A stretch of DNA of 64,000 nt from Bin80 sp964291275 (GCA_964291275.2 OZ219799.1:1798001-1862000), one strand, 5' to 3'; positions 17,076 to 27,022 are shown, counted from the first letter of the stretch. A program made the numbers and translations. Notes: a model not told the origin generated them from the letters alone.

Positions 17076-20000
17076 ATGAATCTGAAGGGCCCTTATTCAG
17101 GTGAGTCGGCAGGGCCAATCGCCTACATGGCGAGTAATCGGATTGCCCCCAATTTGTTAATGTTTGGCATTATCGCCTTGGGCCTTGTATCACTTGGGGG
17201 TCTGGAGCGGGAAGGCTGGCCAGTGGTCCCCTTTAATATGATTGAAGTCTTCATGGCCTATCCCGGGGCTACGCCAGAAGAGATTGAAGAATCCATCATA
17301 GTTAAGATCGAAGAACGAATTGAGACACTGGAGGATGTCAAGGCAATCAGATCCCTAGCGGCCCCCGGGGTGGCATCCGTCAGAATTCAGTGGAGAACCG
17401 GCACGAATCTTAGCGAGGCCATGGACGAGGTGCAGGCTGCTGTCGGACAAATTCAATCTTTTCCGGCTACGGCTGAGCGCCCCCAGTTTTGGGAAATGGA
17501 CAGCCGCAGTAGCGTCATTCGACTGATGCTTTTCGGTGATGCCACCGAACGTGCGCTGAAAGAACTTGCCTATCAAGTCAGGAATGAATTAAAAACTTTG
17601 CCCAGCGTATCCCTCGTCGAAGTCAGTGGCACGAGGGATTATGAGATCTCTATTGAGGTACCACTTGCTACATTACGCGCGCTCGGATTGACGCTGGAAG
17701 ACATTGCCTATGCTGTCCGCCAAAGCTCGCTCAATCTTTCTGCCGGGAGCATTGACACAAGGGAGTCCGAGGTCCGTGTACGGACTATTGGTCAGAATTA
17801 CAATCAACTTGATTTTGAGGAAATCGCCGTTGTTGCTCAAAACGACGGTACGATTGTGCGCCTCAGAGATATTGCAACGATCCGAGACGGATTCCAGGAA
17901 ACCAATATGATTGTCCGCCATCAGGACATGCCGGTAGTTTTCGTGGAAATCTATCGGGGAGACGATGAGAATGTTAAAACGATTTCGGATACAGTCAATG
18001 AGCATGTTCGGGATGTGATCCTGCCTTCACTTCCCAATGATATCGGGATTACTGTATGGAACGATGATTCTCCTGTCTACGCAGAGCGTGCAGGTCTTTT
18101 GGTTCGGAATGGTTTTCTGGGCTTCATCTTAGTATTCATCGCGCTGGCACTCTTTCTTGAGATCCGGCTTGCAATATGGGTTATTTTCGGTCTGCTCACC
18201 TCTGGTGTGGGCGCTTTGGCGGTCATGCTGTGGCTTGATCTGCCACTCAACGCCCAGTCACTTTTCTCATTCGTCCTGGCAATCGGTATTATTGTAGACG
18301 ACGCCATTGTCGTAGCCGAACGAATCTATTCTCAGCGCATGACAGGTCTTCCTGGACCGGTCGCTGCGATCCGGGGAACACGAAGAATCAAAACGGCACT
18401 AACCTTCGCAGTCCTCACTTCAGTGGCAGCGTTCACCCCTCTACTCTTTATTCCGGGTGGTGTTGGAGAAGTATGGTTTGCATTGCCGGCAATTACTATT
18501 GCAATGCTGGTGATTTCTCTCATTGAAGCACTTTTCATTCTACCTGCGCATCTGTCTCACCTGCCAGGCCCAGAATGGACGCCATCCAATTTTGCGGATA
18601 AATTCCTTTTTCGTATCCGAACCTACGTAAATCAAGGGCTGACCAGGTTCCTGCGGGGCCCGTTGAGTCGTGCCCTTCGCTTTGCTACGGATTATCCCGC
18701 AATTATTATGTCAGGAACCCTCGGCTTATTTGTACTCTGTCTGTCGCTAATTCCAGCAGGCGTGATTCCGACTACACTTATCGGGGTAATAGAGGGTGAT
18801 TTTGTCACCGCTACGCTTGAAATGCCGGAGGGAACACCCGCAGAGAGAACTCTTGAAGTTGCAATGGAATTGGAAGCTGCCGGCAAACGCGTGATTGAAC
18901 GCTTGGATCAGGAAAGGCCGGAGGGAGCCCCTTCACTGCTGGAAGGGGCGATCATAGCGATAGGTCAAGGCCCTCGTGTAGAAGGAGGAGGACTTGATTC
19001 ATCTCCTACCATGAATCCCCAGTCACATGTTGCCGGTATTGAAATCAAGTTACTGAGTGCACGGCAACGGGATATATCCACTATCACAATCATGCAGGCT
19101 TGGCGGGAAGAGGTGGGATTCCTGCCCTATGTTCGGGGAATTGCTTTCAGTGGAGATGTCATCAACCTGGGGAACCCTGTGGAGGTTGTTCTATCTCACC
19201 CAAGCTCGGAGCGTCTGATTATTGCTGCCGATTCAGTTGTGACCAGCCTATATAGTGTGGCCGGTGTCTTTGATATCCGCTCGGATCATGCCCCGGGTAT
19301 CGGGGAGATTCAACTGCAGTTGCGACCTGAAGCGCGAACACTGGGTCTCACCGTCGAAGATCTGGCACAGCAGGTGCGGTCAGCTTTTTTTGGAGTGGAG
19401 ACGGTAAGACTGCAACGAGGCGAAGAAGAAGTCCGAGTTTATACGCGCTTACCCGCTAGCGAGCGGGAAGCAATCACGGATGTTGAGGGATATTTGATCC
19501 AGACGCAATCAGATGGGAAGGTACCGATCCATCAAGTCGCCACGATGACAATGGGAACATCCCCACCAGTCATTCGACGGAGAGATGGGCAACGAATTGT
19601 AACCGTGACGGCAGATGTGAATGATGAAGTGATTTCTGGATCACAGGCCAATGAGATTCTCGAAAATAGTTTTCTCCCAGATATAATCGCTTCCGAGCCC
19701 GAGTTAACCTATTCATTTGGGGGGGAACAGCAAGAACAACTGGAGTCCCTAGGTGCACTCAACCGTGGATTTATCCTTGCCATGCTGGGGATATATGCGT
19801 TGTTGGCGATTCCTCTGCGCTCCTATCGTAAACCATTCCTATTGATGGCCATCGTGCCATTCGGTCTTATTGGAATCATCCTTGGTCACCTGATACTGGG
19901 CCTTCCGCTAAGCGCTGTTTCTTTCCTTGGCTTTTTCGGCCTCAGTGGGGTCGTCGTGAACGATGCGTTAGTAATGATTGATTCAATCGATCGACGCATT

Positions 20001-20273
20001 CAAGAGGGAAGTACGCCAAGGCAGGCAATTATTGAAGGTGCTAAAAGTCGCTTTCGTCCCATCATGCTAACGTCAGTGACCACATTTCTGGCATTTGTAC
20101 CGCTTATCTTGGAGCCCGCAATTCAAGCACAGTACCTGATCCCGTTTGCGGCATCATTAGGCGTTGGTATCATGGTTACAACTGCAATTCTGATGCTGCT
20201 CTTACCTGCACTGATGGCTGCTTTCTTTCGAATCAATTCCAGTCGCACCGTACAGGATATGCAGAATGCCTGA
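17076..20273 (+). CDS. RND-family efflux transporter, inner-membrane subunit
   Basis: An approximately 1065-residue AcrB/MexB-superfamily proton-driven exporter. It has the expected twofold organisation: N-terminal helix (LLMFGIIALGLVSLGGL), first periplasmic porter region beginning VFMAYPGATPEEIEE, then a TM block with the proton-relay Asp pair in AIGIIVDDAIVVAERIY. The second half repeats this with FGLSGVVVNDALVMIDSIDR. Length is normal. The start is ATG 17076 or GTG 17070, two codons earlier. Together with the upstream adaptor it forms a bipartite unit; no TolC-type channel is nearby, so that component must be encoded elsewhere. Substrate cannot be inferred. Confidence 0.93.
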   Translation: MNLKGPYSGESAGPIAYMASNRIAPNLLMFGIIALGLVSLGGLEREGWPVVPFNMIEVFMAYPGATPEEIEESIIVKIEERIETLEDVKAIRSLAAPGVASVRIQWRTGTNLSEAMDEVQAAVGQIQSFPATAERPQFWEMDSRSSVIRLMLFGDATERALKELAYQVRNELKTLPSVSLVEVSGTRDYEISIEVPLATLRALGLTLEDIAYAVRQSSLNLSAGSIDTRESEVRVRTIGQNYNQLDFEEIAVVAQNDGTIVRLRDIATIRDGFQETNMIVRHQDMPVVFVEIYRGDDENVKTISDTVNEHVRDVILPSLPNDIGITVWNDDSPVYAERAGLLVRNGFLGFILVFIALALFLEIRLAIWVIFGLLTSGVGALAVMLWLDLPLNAQSLFSFVLAIGIIVDDAIVVAERIYSQRMTGLPGPVAAIRGTRRIKTALTFAVLTSVAAFTPLLFIPGGVGEVWFALPAITIAMLVISLIEALFILPAHLSHLPGPEWTPSNFADKFLFRIRTYVNQGLTRFLRGPLSRALRFATDYPAIIMSGTLGLFVLCLSLIPAGVIPTTLIGVIEGDFVTATLEMPEGTPAERTLEVAMELEAAGKRVIERLDQERPEGAPSLLEGAIIAIGQGPRVEGGGLDSSPTMNPQSHVAGIEIKLLSARQRDISTITIMQAWREEVGFLPYVRGIAFSGDVINLGNPVEVVLSHPSSERLIIAADSVVTSLYSVAGVFDIRSDHAPGIGEIQLQLRPEARTLGLTVEDLAQQVRSAFFGVETVRLQRGEEEVRVYTRLPASEREAITDVEGYLIQTQSDGKVPIHQVATMTMGTSPPVIRRRDGQRIVTVTADVNDEVISGSQANEILENSFLPDIIASEPELTYSFGGEQQEQLESLGALNRGFILAMLGIYALLAIPLRSYRKPFLLMAIVPFGLIGIILGHLILGLPLSAVSFLGFFGLSGVVVNDALVMIDSIDRRIQEGSTPRQAIIEGAKSRFRPIMLTSVTTFLAFVPLILEPAIQAQYLIPFAASLGVGIMVTTAILMLLLPALMAAFFRINSSRTVQDMQNA

Positions 20274-20524
20274 TCCTGTCTTAGGCTTGACCTTCAGATT
20301 GCCGTAAAACCTCATGCTCATTGCCTACACTTAAACTGGAGATTTTACCCAAAGAGGGGAAATTAAAATCAATCCACTACCGAACTGTCATTCCAGAAAA
20401 TATCTCAAGTTTAAAGCTTTTCCTCCAGGGACGGATGAGAACGGAAGAGATTAATCCCAAGGGGAATCTTGGTGAAGCGGGGTTCTCTATTTTCCACTCC
20501 AAAAACTGAGAGAGGGGACAAACC

Positions 20525-21556
20525 ATGCTATGGAAGCTATCGAAAAAACTCAAGGATGCGTACCGAGAGGGCAATGTCACCCGTCGTGTGCAAGACCTAG
20601 AGGGTTGGATGGAGCGAGCGACGCCCAAAGCCGTTGATTCGGGCGATTACGACCACACCCAGTTGGTCAAGGACTACTACGATCTTTACAACGAGCTAAT
20701 GACATGGAGTTGGGGTGAATCCCTGCACTTCGCGCCCCTCGCGCCGCATGAGACCTTGGAGGATTCCAAAATCCGTCATCAGCGGTTGATGATCGAGAAG
20801 CTGGACCTGGAGCAGGGCATGACGGTGGCTGATGTTGGTTGCGGAACCGGTGGCCCGATGCGTCGTGTCGTTAGTGAGGCCGGTGTTCGGGTTGTCGGGA
20901 TTAACATCAACAAAATCCAGTTGGAAAAGGCGAAAAGATTGAACGCCGAGGCTGGGCTTGATCACATGGTTGATTACTTGGAGTGCAGCTTCATGGATAT
21001 GAACGTTATTGAAGACAACACCTTCGACCGGGGTTATGCCATAGAGTCAACGTGCCATGCCCCGGATAAGCAAAGGGCATTTGAAGAGATATTTCGCGTG
21101 GTGAAACCTGGCGCTCTGTTCTGGGGGCAGGAGATGTGTCTGACGGACAAGTTTGATCCTAATGACAGACAGCACTGGGACCTTAAGCTTGACCTCCAGC
21201 GCGGCATTGCACTAAAGGGTATCGCCACGTTCGGGGAAGTGAATCAAGCACTCGAAGCGGCGGGGTTCCACATCATCGAGGGGATGGACCTAGGTGTTTC
21301 AGGGGGAGCGACCACACCATGGTATCAACCCATGGAGAGTCGACATGGGATGTTGAGTAACGTCTTGTTCAGGCTTCCACAGGGCCGTAGGGCGATGGTC
21401 GCAGGATCAAAACTGGCCGAGATGGTTGGATTGTTTCCAAAGGGCTCCGCAGAAGTCTTCCGATCCTTGGACCGGACCGCTGATGCCTATGTCGAGGGTG
21501 GTAAAACTGGTATCTTCACGCCGCTGTACTGTTTTTTGGCGCGCAAACCCCATTAG
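20525..21556 (+). CDS. Sterol C24-methyltransferase-like SAM-dependent methyltransferase
   Basis: A 343-residue class I methyltransferase whose whole layout resembles ERG6/SMT. YYDLYNELMTWSWGESLHFA is the sterol-methyltransferase N-terminal signature. The SAM-binding motif is VADVGCGTGGPMRRV, followed by GININKIQLEKAKRLNAEAG and the substrate-side YAIESTCHAPDK. The C-terminal section (GKTGIFTPLYCFLARKP) matches the Sterol_MT_C domain ending. A strong GAGAGGGG ribosome-binding site precedes ATG 20525. Such enzymes add a methyl group from SAM to a sterol side-chain alkene; related bacterial enzymes may use other isoprenoid or lipid substrates. No oxidosqualene or squalene cyclase is in the window. 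Confidence 0.82.
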   Translation: MLWKLSKKLKDAYREGNVTRRVQDLEGWMERATPKAVDSGDYDHTQLVKDYYDLYNELMTWSWGESLHFAPLAPHETLEDSKIRHQRLMIEKLDLEQGMTVADVGCGTGGPMRRVVSEAGVRVVGININKIQLEKAKRLNAEAGLDHMVDYLECSFMDMNVIEDNTFDRGYAIESTCHAPDKQRAFEEIFRVVKPGALFWGQEMCLTDKFDPNDRQHWDLKLDLQRGIALKGIATFGEVNQALEAAGFHIIEGMDLGVSGGATTPWYQPMESRHGMLSNVLFRLPQGRRAMVAGSKLAEMVGLFPKGSAEVFRSLDRTADAYVEGGKTGIFTPLYCFLARKPH

Positions 21557-21614
21557 GCCGATTGGCACTGTGTTTGCCAGGCGCGTGCCATTACGACCAG
21601 AGGACAAGATTGAA

Positions 21615-21683
21615 ATGAAGACAGAAGTACAAACTGGGGCTAGGGCTACATCCGATTTATCACCGGAAGAAAGTTCGGATTAA
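21615..21683 (+). other. 22-codon open reading frame after the methyltransferase
   Basis: ATG 21615 with AGAGGA upstream encodes MKTEVQTGARATSDLSPEES and ends two residues later. It may be the surviving start of a truncated gene or simply chance. No function can be assigned. Confidence 0.2.
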
Positions 21684-21796
21684 CCCAAGTACACAATTTT
21701 CATCGAAAGTTCCTCGAGAAACTCGTTTCCAGCTCAGCAGAAATCAGGCCGGAATTCAATGCCTGTTCAACTGAAACGCGCGACATGAGTAGTTCC

Positions 21797-22840
21797 TTAA
21801 CGCCGGAGGCTTCGCATTACTGCATCCCCATCAGATGTGCGCACGCGAATCATCGATCCACCACCATTCAGGTCGCCGACAATCTTCGAGCTCGCAACGT
21901 CACCCGAGAAATTCGAGAATGAATCCATCTCCACGTCATTCGCTTTCACGTCAAGCGTAGCCGAGAGGTCTGAGGGCATCGAAACAAGCGCGTCGCCATC
22001 ACTAACTGATACGGATATATCTCCTGGATCAACTAGTCCAAGCTCTATATCTCCGTCGCTGGAGCTGACCGTAAGGCTCCCCGTAACGTTGCTAATTTTT
22101 ATGTCGCCATCCGATGTTCGAACTGCAGCGCTGGAAGACACCATCTCGCCGATTCTGAGATCACCGTCTGATGTTCTTGCTTCAAACTCTCCGATTACAG
22201 ATTCAACTCCTATATCTCCGTCAGAGGTTTGGGCGCGAATGACATCTCCGCTAAGTTTCCCGAGCATTAGATCTCCGTCGCTGGTCTTTATAGATACAGA
22301 CGGTCCCTGGAGCAAGTCGGCTACGATATCACCGTCTGAGGTTTGTATCGCAACGTCTCCACCCGAAATTGCCCCAATTTTTATGTCGCCATCACTGGTT
22401 TTGATCTTTGCACCGGAGGTCAGTTCTTCAACGATCAGGTCGCCATCAGAGGTATGGATGTTCGTGAGCACATTGGCTGGCATGTTGATCATTACATGAA
22501 TATTTATCGAATTATCCCATTCGTAGGATCCCCCGTAATTCTTTTCCCGTTTCGAGACTACATGCAGCGTTCCATCTTCAAGGGCTACACTGAAATTTTG
22601 CTTCTCATAGTACTCCATTGCTTTATTGCGGTCACGGCCTTCAACGGTAACGTTAACCGTCACACCGGATACATTGGATGTGTTCACTGTCACGTCAGCA
22701 TCTGTTACGCTGAGTATGAGTTCGCCGACCTGACTGGCAGAAAATTGCTCGCTGATTGGCGTGAGCTTTACCTGCGCACTGACTGGGGCAACAATAAGTA
22801 ACAGTACAGCAAAGGAGATGGGTTTTAGGTATGGGCGCAT
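21797..22840 (-). CDS. Secreted DUF4097 beta-strand repeat protein with recurrent TSDGD motifs
   Basis: 347 residues from ATG 22840. The N-terminus is a signal peptide (FAVLLLIVAPVSAQ), so the protein is exported. The mature part has DUF4097-like beta strands, and from about residue 120 onwards it repeats a unit of roughly 18-20 residues centred on (T/S)SDGD(I/L), at least ten times (for example EELTSGAKIKTSDGDIKIG and VRTSDGDIKISNVTG). This pattern suggests a right-handed beta-solenoid with Asp-lined turns, possibly Ca-binding; that is inference. The frame remains open upstream into alaS, but the signal peptide fixes the start at 22840. It is transcribed divergently from alaS. Confidence 0.82.
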   Translation of the reverse strand: MRPYLKPISFAVLLLIVAPVSAQVKLTPISEQFSASQVGELILSVTDADVTVNTSNVSGVTVNVTVEGRDRNKAMEYYEKQNFSVALEDGTLHVVSKREKNYGGSYEWDNSINIHVMINMPANVLTNIHTSDGDLIVEELTSGAKIKTSDGDIKIGAISGGDVAIQTSDGDIVADLLQGPSVSIKTSDGDLMLGKLSGDVIRAQTSDGDIGVESVIGEFEARTSDGDLRIGEMVSSSAAVRTSDGDIKISNVTGSLTVSSSDGDIELGLVDPGDISVSVSDGDALVSMPSDLSATLDVKANDVEMDSFSNFSGDVASSKIVGDLNGGGSMIRVRTSDGDAVMRSLRR

Positions 22841-23023
22841 GGAAGTGCCTTGGTTGGTTTTGATTTTCAGGACTGACGTAATTAACCTACGTACGGGCAC
22901 GGCCCGTGGTTGCAGCATGTGATGAAGCACAAAAAACTCTCCAAGATTGGCTAATACGCGGCGCATACAGGCACAAGACACTTCGATCAGGCGTTTCACG
23001 GGGATCCGAATTGATCCATTGTA

Positions 23024-25849
23024 ATGGTAAATCATCGCAGTATCTCGCAGATAAGGGCGGAATTCCTGGAGTTCTTTGAGGAAAAGGGGCATACGATTGT
23101 TTCCAGCGCCCCTCTTGTACCCTTGGATGATCCCACATTACTGTTCATCAACTCAGGGATGGCCCAGTTCAAGGACATCTTTCTGGGGAAAGAGACACGG
23201 TCATATGTTCGAGCTGCGGATACCCAAAAATGCCTTCGAGTATCTGGCAAGCACAACGATCTTGAAGAAGTGGGGCGCGACACGTATCACCACACCTTCT
23301 TCGAAATGCTGGGTAACTGGAGCTTTGGTGATTATTTCAAGAAGGAAGCAATTGATCTGGCCTGGGAGCTTCTGGTGAAGCGATGGGGATTGCCCGAGGA
23401 TCGACTCTACGCGACTGTGCACGCCGGGGATGTCGACCTGGATTTGCCCTCGGACGAGGAAGCTGCGGACCTGTGGAGGCGCTACCTACCTAGTGGACAT
23501 GTTTTATATGGCAGTTCTAAGGATAATTTTTGGATGATGGGGGAGACAGGACCGTGTGGTCCTTGCTCAGAAATCCACATTGACCTTCGTTCAGAGGAAC
23601 AACGCAAGCAGGTACCTGGGAGCGAGTGCATAAACAAAGATCTCCCTACGGTGATTGAGCTGTGGAACCTGGTGTTCATTCAGTACAATGCGCAGGTAGA
23701 TCGCGGTCATGTGCCCTTGACTGCACGCCATGTAGATACGGGTATGGGGCTTGAGCGCCTCGCTGCTGTCATGCAGGGCAAGATCAGTACCTACGATACG
23801 GATGCTTTTAGCGAGCTTTTGAGTGAGGTAGCCGGATTAACGCCGATCGCCGGTATCCGGGGGTACGACGACATAGATACTGCTCTGGATTCAGACAGTA
23901 TCCGAGTCGCCATGCGGGTTGTGGTGGATCATATCCGTGGCATTGTAGTGGCTATTGCGGACGGAGCAACTCCAGGTAATGTGGGGCAGGGATACGTCAT
24001 TCGTAGAATTTTGCGCCGGGCAGTTCGTTACGGGTATACCACGCTCGATATTAAGGAGCCATTCCTGTGTCGTCTAGTGCCAACGGTCATAAAATCACTT
24101 GGGGGAGTTTTTCCAGAGCTGACGGCCAAGTCGACATTCATTACCGAGAGTATCCGGGGAGAGGAACGGGCTTTTCTGCGAACTTTAGGGCGCGGCCTCA
24201 TGCTGTTTGACTCGGTTTGCAGGTACATAGATAAACTCTCTTCGAGTGAACAGGAGGACTGCATTGAGGACTTACAGGAGGATGCTTCGATCCAGGATCT
24301 GTTGAAAAAAGCCTATATGACTGGGACGGGTAGTATACAGTCCTTTATCTCGGTAGCCCGGTTAAGCCGTATACCTGGGGAGGTTGCGTTTTTACTGCAC
24401 GATACCTACGGTTTCCCGATCGATCTCACGCAGTTAATGGCGCGTGAACACGGTCGACATGTGGATATGCCCAAGTTCGAAGAGTTGATGGCTGAACAGA
24501 AGAATCGTGCGCGCAGTGCTAAAGCCACTGTGACGATCTCAGTCGACCGGCCGGATGGGGTGTCCGGGCTTCAGGAGCAGCAATCAAGCGTAAGGACAAA
24601 ATTTGTTGGTTATGAAGCGACAACCCTGGAAGGTGCGCGTATTGTTGGATATGATGTAGATGCGGGAGTTATCATATTGGACAGCACCCCTTTCTATGCT
24701 GAAAGAGGGGGGCAGGTTGGAGATACGGGTACGCTCAATTTTGATGGCGAGGTTATTCCTGTTACCGATACCCAGGTGTGGAGAGATCAGATTTTGCATA
24801 AGGTTGAGCGTTTTCCGTCTAGTCTGGAATGTCAGGTCATTGCCAGCGTAGATCAGGAACGCCGGCAGCGCATAGCTAAGCATCACACAGCAACACACCT
24901 TATGCACGCAGCCCTGAGGGAGACGCTTGGGCCTGGAGTGGAGCAAAAGGGCTCGCTTGTAGCAGCGGGGCATTTGCGATTTGATTTCAGTCATTACGAA
25001 CGAGTCAGTCCAGAGGATCTGAGACGTGTGCAGGATCGGGTCAACGATCAGGTACAGCGAAATATCACCGCAGAGATCGAGGACCGTGTACCTTACCAGG
25101 AGGCACTGGCACGTGGGGCTACGGCGCTCTTTGGCGAGAAGTATGGGGATTTTGTGCGAGTAGTCACGTTTGATCCGGATTTTTCTGTGGAGTTATGCGG
25201 GGGAACACATGTCGGAGCAACTGGCGAAATAGGGCTCTTTCTCTTGCAATCTGAGGGATCAGTTGCCGCAGGTATTCGTCGTATAGAGGCCATCACGGGA
25301 ATCGATGCCGTTAATTTGGTTACGCAGGAGCGGACAGCGCTCACGCGCACCAGAAGACAGTTTAAAGGCTCAAAGCGCCCCGTTGAAGAATCGGTAGCAG
25401 AGCTTCTGGAAACGAATCGTTCACTGCAGAAGGAGCTGGAACAGCTTTGCCACGCACGTCTGGAAGTCCAAGTAAACAGACTAATGGATAATGCGTCTGT
25501 GTTGAATGGGGTTAATCTGGTCGCTGGACGCATTGATGATACAGACATAACGATGCTGAGGGCTCAGGGACAGAAGCTTCGTCGCCGGCTCAACCCCTCC
25601 AGCGTGGGCATTTTGGGTACGTGTGATCCAGAGGGGCAAAAAGCTTATCTGGTAGCGGTTGTTACAGACGACCTGCTACCTAAGGGCGTGAAGGCGGGCG
25701 CTATTGTTAATCTATTGGCGCGCCAGATTGGCGGTGGTGGTGGGGGTAAGCCGGATTTTGCAACGGCTGGAGGGCGTCAGCCAGAAAAGCTGGATGCGGT
25801 CCTGCATAACGTCTATGAACTGATCCGCAACATACTGCCTTCGGCCTGA
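23024..25849 (+). CDS. alaS: Alanyl-tRNA synthetase
   Basis: A 941-residue class II aminoacyl-tRNA synthetase that charges tRNA-Ala. The N-terminal catalytic domain begins ISQIRAEFLEFFEEKGH and contains FINSGMAQFKDIFLG and GPCGPCSEIHIDL. The editing domain has the zinc ligands HTATHLMHAALRETLG and CGGTHVGATGEIG. The C-Ala domain ends GGGGGGKPDFATAGG. Size is slightly above the usual 870-880 residues, partly through an acidic insert around residues 405-425 (DKLSSSEQEDCIEDLQED). Start ATG 23024 gives the canonical N-terminus. A divergent promoter region lies between it and the DUF4097 gene. Confidence 0.97.
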   Translation: MVNHRSISQIRAEFLEFFEEKGHTIVSSAPLVPLDDPTLLFINSGMAQFKDIFLGKETRSYVRAADTQKCLRVSGKHNDLEEVGRDTYHHTFFEMLGNWSFGDYFKKEAIDLAWELLVKRWGLPEDRLYATVHAGDVDLDLPSDEEAADLWRRYLPSGHVLYGSSKDNFWMMGETGPCGPCSEIHIDLRSEEQRKQVPGSECINKDLPTVIELWNLVFIQYNAQVDRGHVPLTARHVDTGMGLERLAAVMQGKISTYDTDAFSELLSEVAGLTPIAGIRGYDDIDTALDSDSIRVAMRVVVDHIRGIVVAIADGATPGNVGQGYVIRRILRRAVRYGYTTLDIKEPFLCRLVPTVIKSLGGVFPELTAKSTFITESIRGEERAFLRTLGRGLMLFDSVCRYIDKLSSSEQEDCIEDLQEDASIQDLLKKAYMTGTGSIQSFISVARLSRIPGEVAFLLHDTYGFPIDLTQLMAREHGRHVDMPKFEELMAEQKNRARSAKATVTISVDRPDGVSGLQEQQSSVRTKFVGYEATTLEGARIVGYDVDAGVIILDSTPFYAERGGQVGDTGTLNFDGEVIPVTDTQVWRDQILHKVERFPSSLECQVIASVDQERRQRIAKHHTATHLMHAALRETLGPGVEQKGSLVAAGHLRFDFSHYERVSPEDLRRVQDRVNDQVQRNITAEIEDRVPYQEALARGATALFGEKYGDFVRVVTFDPDFSVELCGGTHVGATGEIGLFLLQSEGSVAAGIRRIEAITGIDAVNLVTQERTALTRTRRQFKGSKRPVEESVAELLETNRSLQKELEQLCHARLEVQVNRLMDNASVLNGVNLVAGRIDDTDITMLRAQGQKLRRRLNPSSVGILGTCDPEGQKAYLVAVVTDDLLPKGVKAGAIVNLLARQIGGGGGGKPDFATAGGRQPEKLDAVLHNVYELIRNILPSA

Positions 25850-26240
25850 TTTGGGTATCCTTCACACCGGGGTGGTAGATTCTAGGACTTAATCCCCCAG
25901 AAGCCACATTGACGAAAATCGAAGCGACAGGGACAGCGGATAACGCACAAATTTCGAGTTTTTGGTGAAATTGCGATCTTGGTTTGCGGATCCTTAATCA
26001 CCGACTAAAGACACAGGGCAGTCGCTGCCGACCTCATTGATGTGTGGAAGAAAATGCCGTATCAATGGCTTGGCGTTGTTTGGACTCCAAACTTAGGTGG
26101 TGTTCTTACGTACATCTGCCCAGATCTTGGGAGCCCGTTGAAGTAATTAGGGGGCAGAGCTCTCAGGGGTATGTAGCCCCCTGTTTCGGCAGATATAAAA
26201 TTAGACATTCGAATCCTCGAATCATACTTTTCCCAAAGAC
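25850..26240. other. Intergenic region, nothing recognised
   Basis: About 390 bases between alaS and a small membrane protein gene. No RNA gene, repeat or terminator hairpin with a T tract was recognised, and short frames crossing it look non-coding. Confidence 0.5.
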
Positions 26241-26600
26241 ATGGCAACCCAAAGGCTTTTTCCACTGAGAACAGCCTCGCTGGCATTAATGGTTTTCGGA
26301 TGGATAATTGGGGTAGTCTCCGCAATCCTTTTCCTAGGCGTGTTCGTTATGGTTGTAGCAACATTCTTCGGCGCTAACCTGGGCGTGATCCCCATATCAC
26401 TAAGTTTGCTGCTTTTAGTCTATCTGACTGTTGGGGTATTAGTGGGATTACTGATATTGACTTGTGGTCGGTTTCTTGAATGCATCAATCAGATGTCAGA
26501 AGATTTGTCAGAACTCAAACATCTGAACAGAAATATGGCTGAAGCTATGGCGAACGCCGATGCAAAAAATTCTGCTAATGGGCTGGAGTCCGACAGTTAA
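26241..26600 (+). CDS. Small two-helix membrane protein of unknown function
   Basis: 119 residues with two strong hydrophobic segments (about residues 13-43, ALMVFGWIIGVVSAILFLGV and following, and 51-74, IPISLSLLLLVYLTVGVLVG), then a cytoplasmic-type coiled-coil tail (MSEDLSELKHLNRNMAEAMA). No family was recognised; the layout resembles general DUF4282-like or accessory membrane proteins. It stands alone, between alaS and the tRNA-Ser gene. Confidence 0.6.
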   Translation: MATQRLFPLRTASLALMVFGWIIGVVSAILFLGVFVMVVATFFGANLGVIPISLSLLLLVYLTVGVLVGLLILTCGRFLECINQMSEDLSELKHLNRNMAEAMANADAKNSANGLESDS

Positions 26601-26933
26601 CTGGACCGGCTCAACGGTAGGACATATAGCTGTTGTGAAGTCGATACTTCAGAGTGCAGTGGACCCAAATTGGAGGTATTGGACGAACTGTCGGGGCTCG
26701 TATCTGAGATTATCCTTTTTGATTTCCCACGGAGAGCAGTATCACGGGATGTGCACAGGCTTACCATCACTAGGGGAGGCGTAAAAAGCATTACTTGACA
26801 AAGTTTGGGATAGATACCATTCTGCAGTGCTGTGTTGGCGCCACGCCTTCGGACCAAACTTTGGGGTACAAACGATAGAGGCAGCATGCAGTGGTACGAA
26901 CAAACTTCTTTTCCTGCTCGTTCACACGGAGCC
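26601..26933. other. Intergenic region upstream of tRNA-Ser with an inverted repeat
   Basis: No gene recognised. An inverted repeat, CAAAGTTTGG at 26799-26808 and CCAAACTTTG at 26854-26863, flanks a loop containing the palindrome TTGGCGCCA. The left arm follows TTGACA (26795-26800), which could be a -35 element for the tRNA transcript. No good -10 box at 17 bases was found. Confidence 0.35.
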
Positions 26934-27019
26934 GGAGGGGTGCCGGAGTGGTCGAACGGGGTGGTCTCGAAAACCATTGTAGGCACTGCCTACCGGGGGT
27001 TCGAATCCCTCCCCCTCCG
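26934..27019 (+). tRNA. tRNA-Ser (anticodon CGA)
   Basis: An 86-base class II tRNA. Acceptor stem GGAGGGG pairs with CCCCTCC and discriminator G. The anticodon loop CTCGAAA gives anticodon CGA, read in the stem GTGGT/ACCAT. There is a long variable arm (TAGGCACTGCCTA region) as expected for tRNA-Ser, and a T loop TTCGAAT. CCA is not encoded. The next protein's start codon lies three bases downstream. Confidence 0.93.
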
Positions 27020-27022
27020 CAG

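Noticed and set aside
21840..22499. Long plus-strand open frame opposite the DUF4097 repeats, and repeat DNA resembling an array
   Set aside because: It is the antisense of TSDGD-encoding codons; repeat spacing and sequence do not fit a CRISPR array, and none was found anywhere in the window.
22841..23092. Upstream extension of the DUF4097 gene to 23092
   Set aside because: It would bury the signal peptide at residue 85 and overlap the start of alaS.
26799..26863. Inverted repeat before tRNA-Ser as a terminator
   Set aside because: The loop is about 45 bases and no T tract follows; it is reported only as a repeat.
26891..27022. Start of the HELVH/PD40 protein at 26891, reading through tRNA-Ser
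   Set aside because: The signal peptide begins at 27023 and the upstream codons are the tRNA gene itself.
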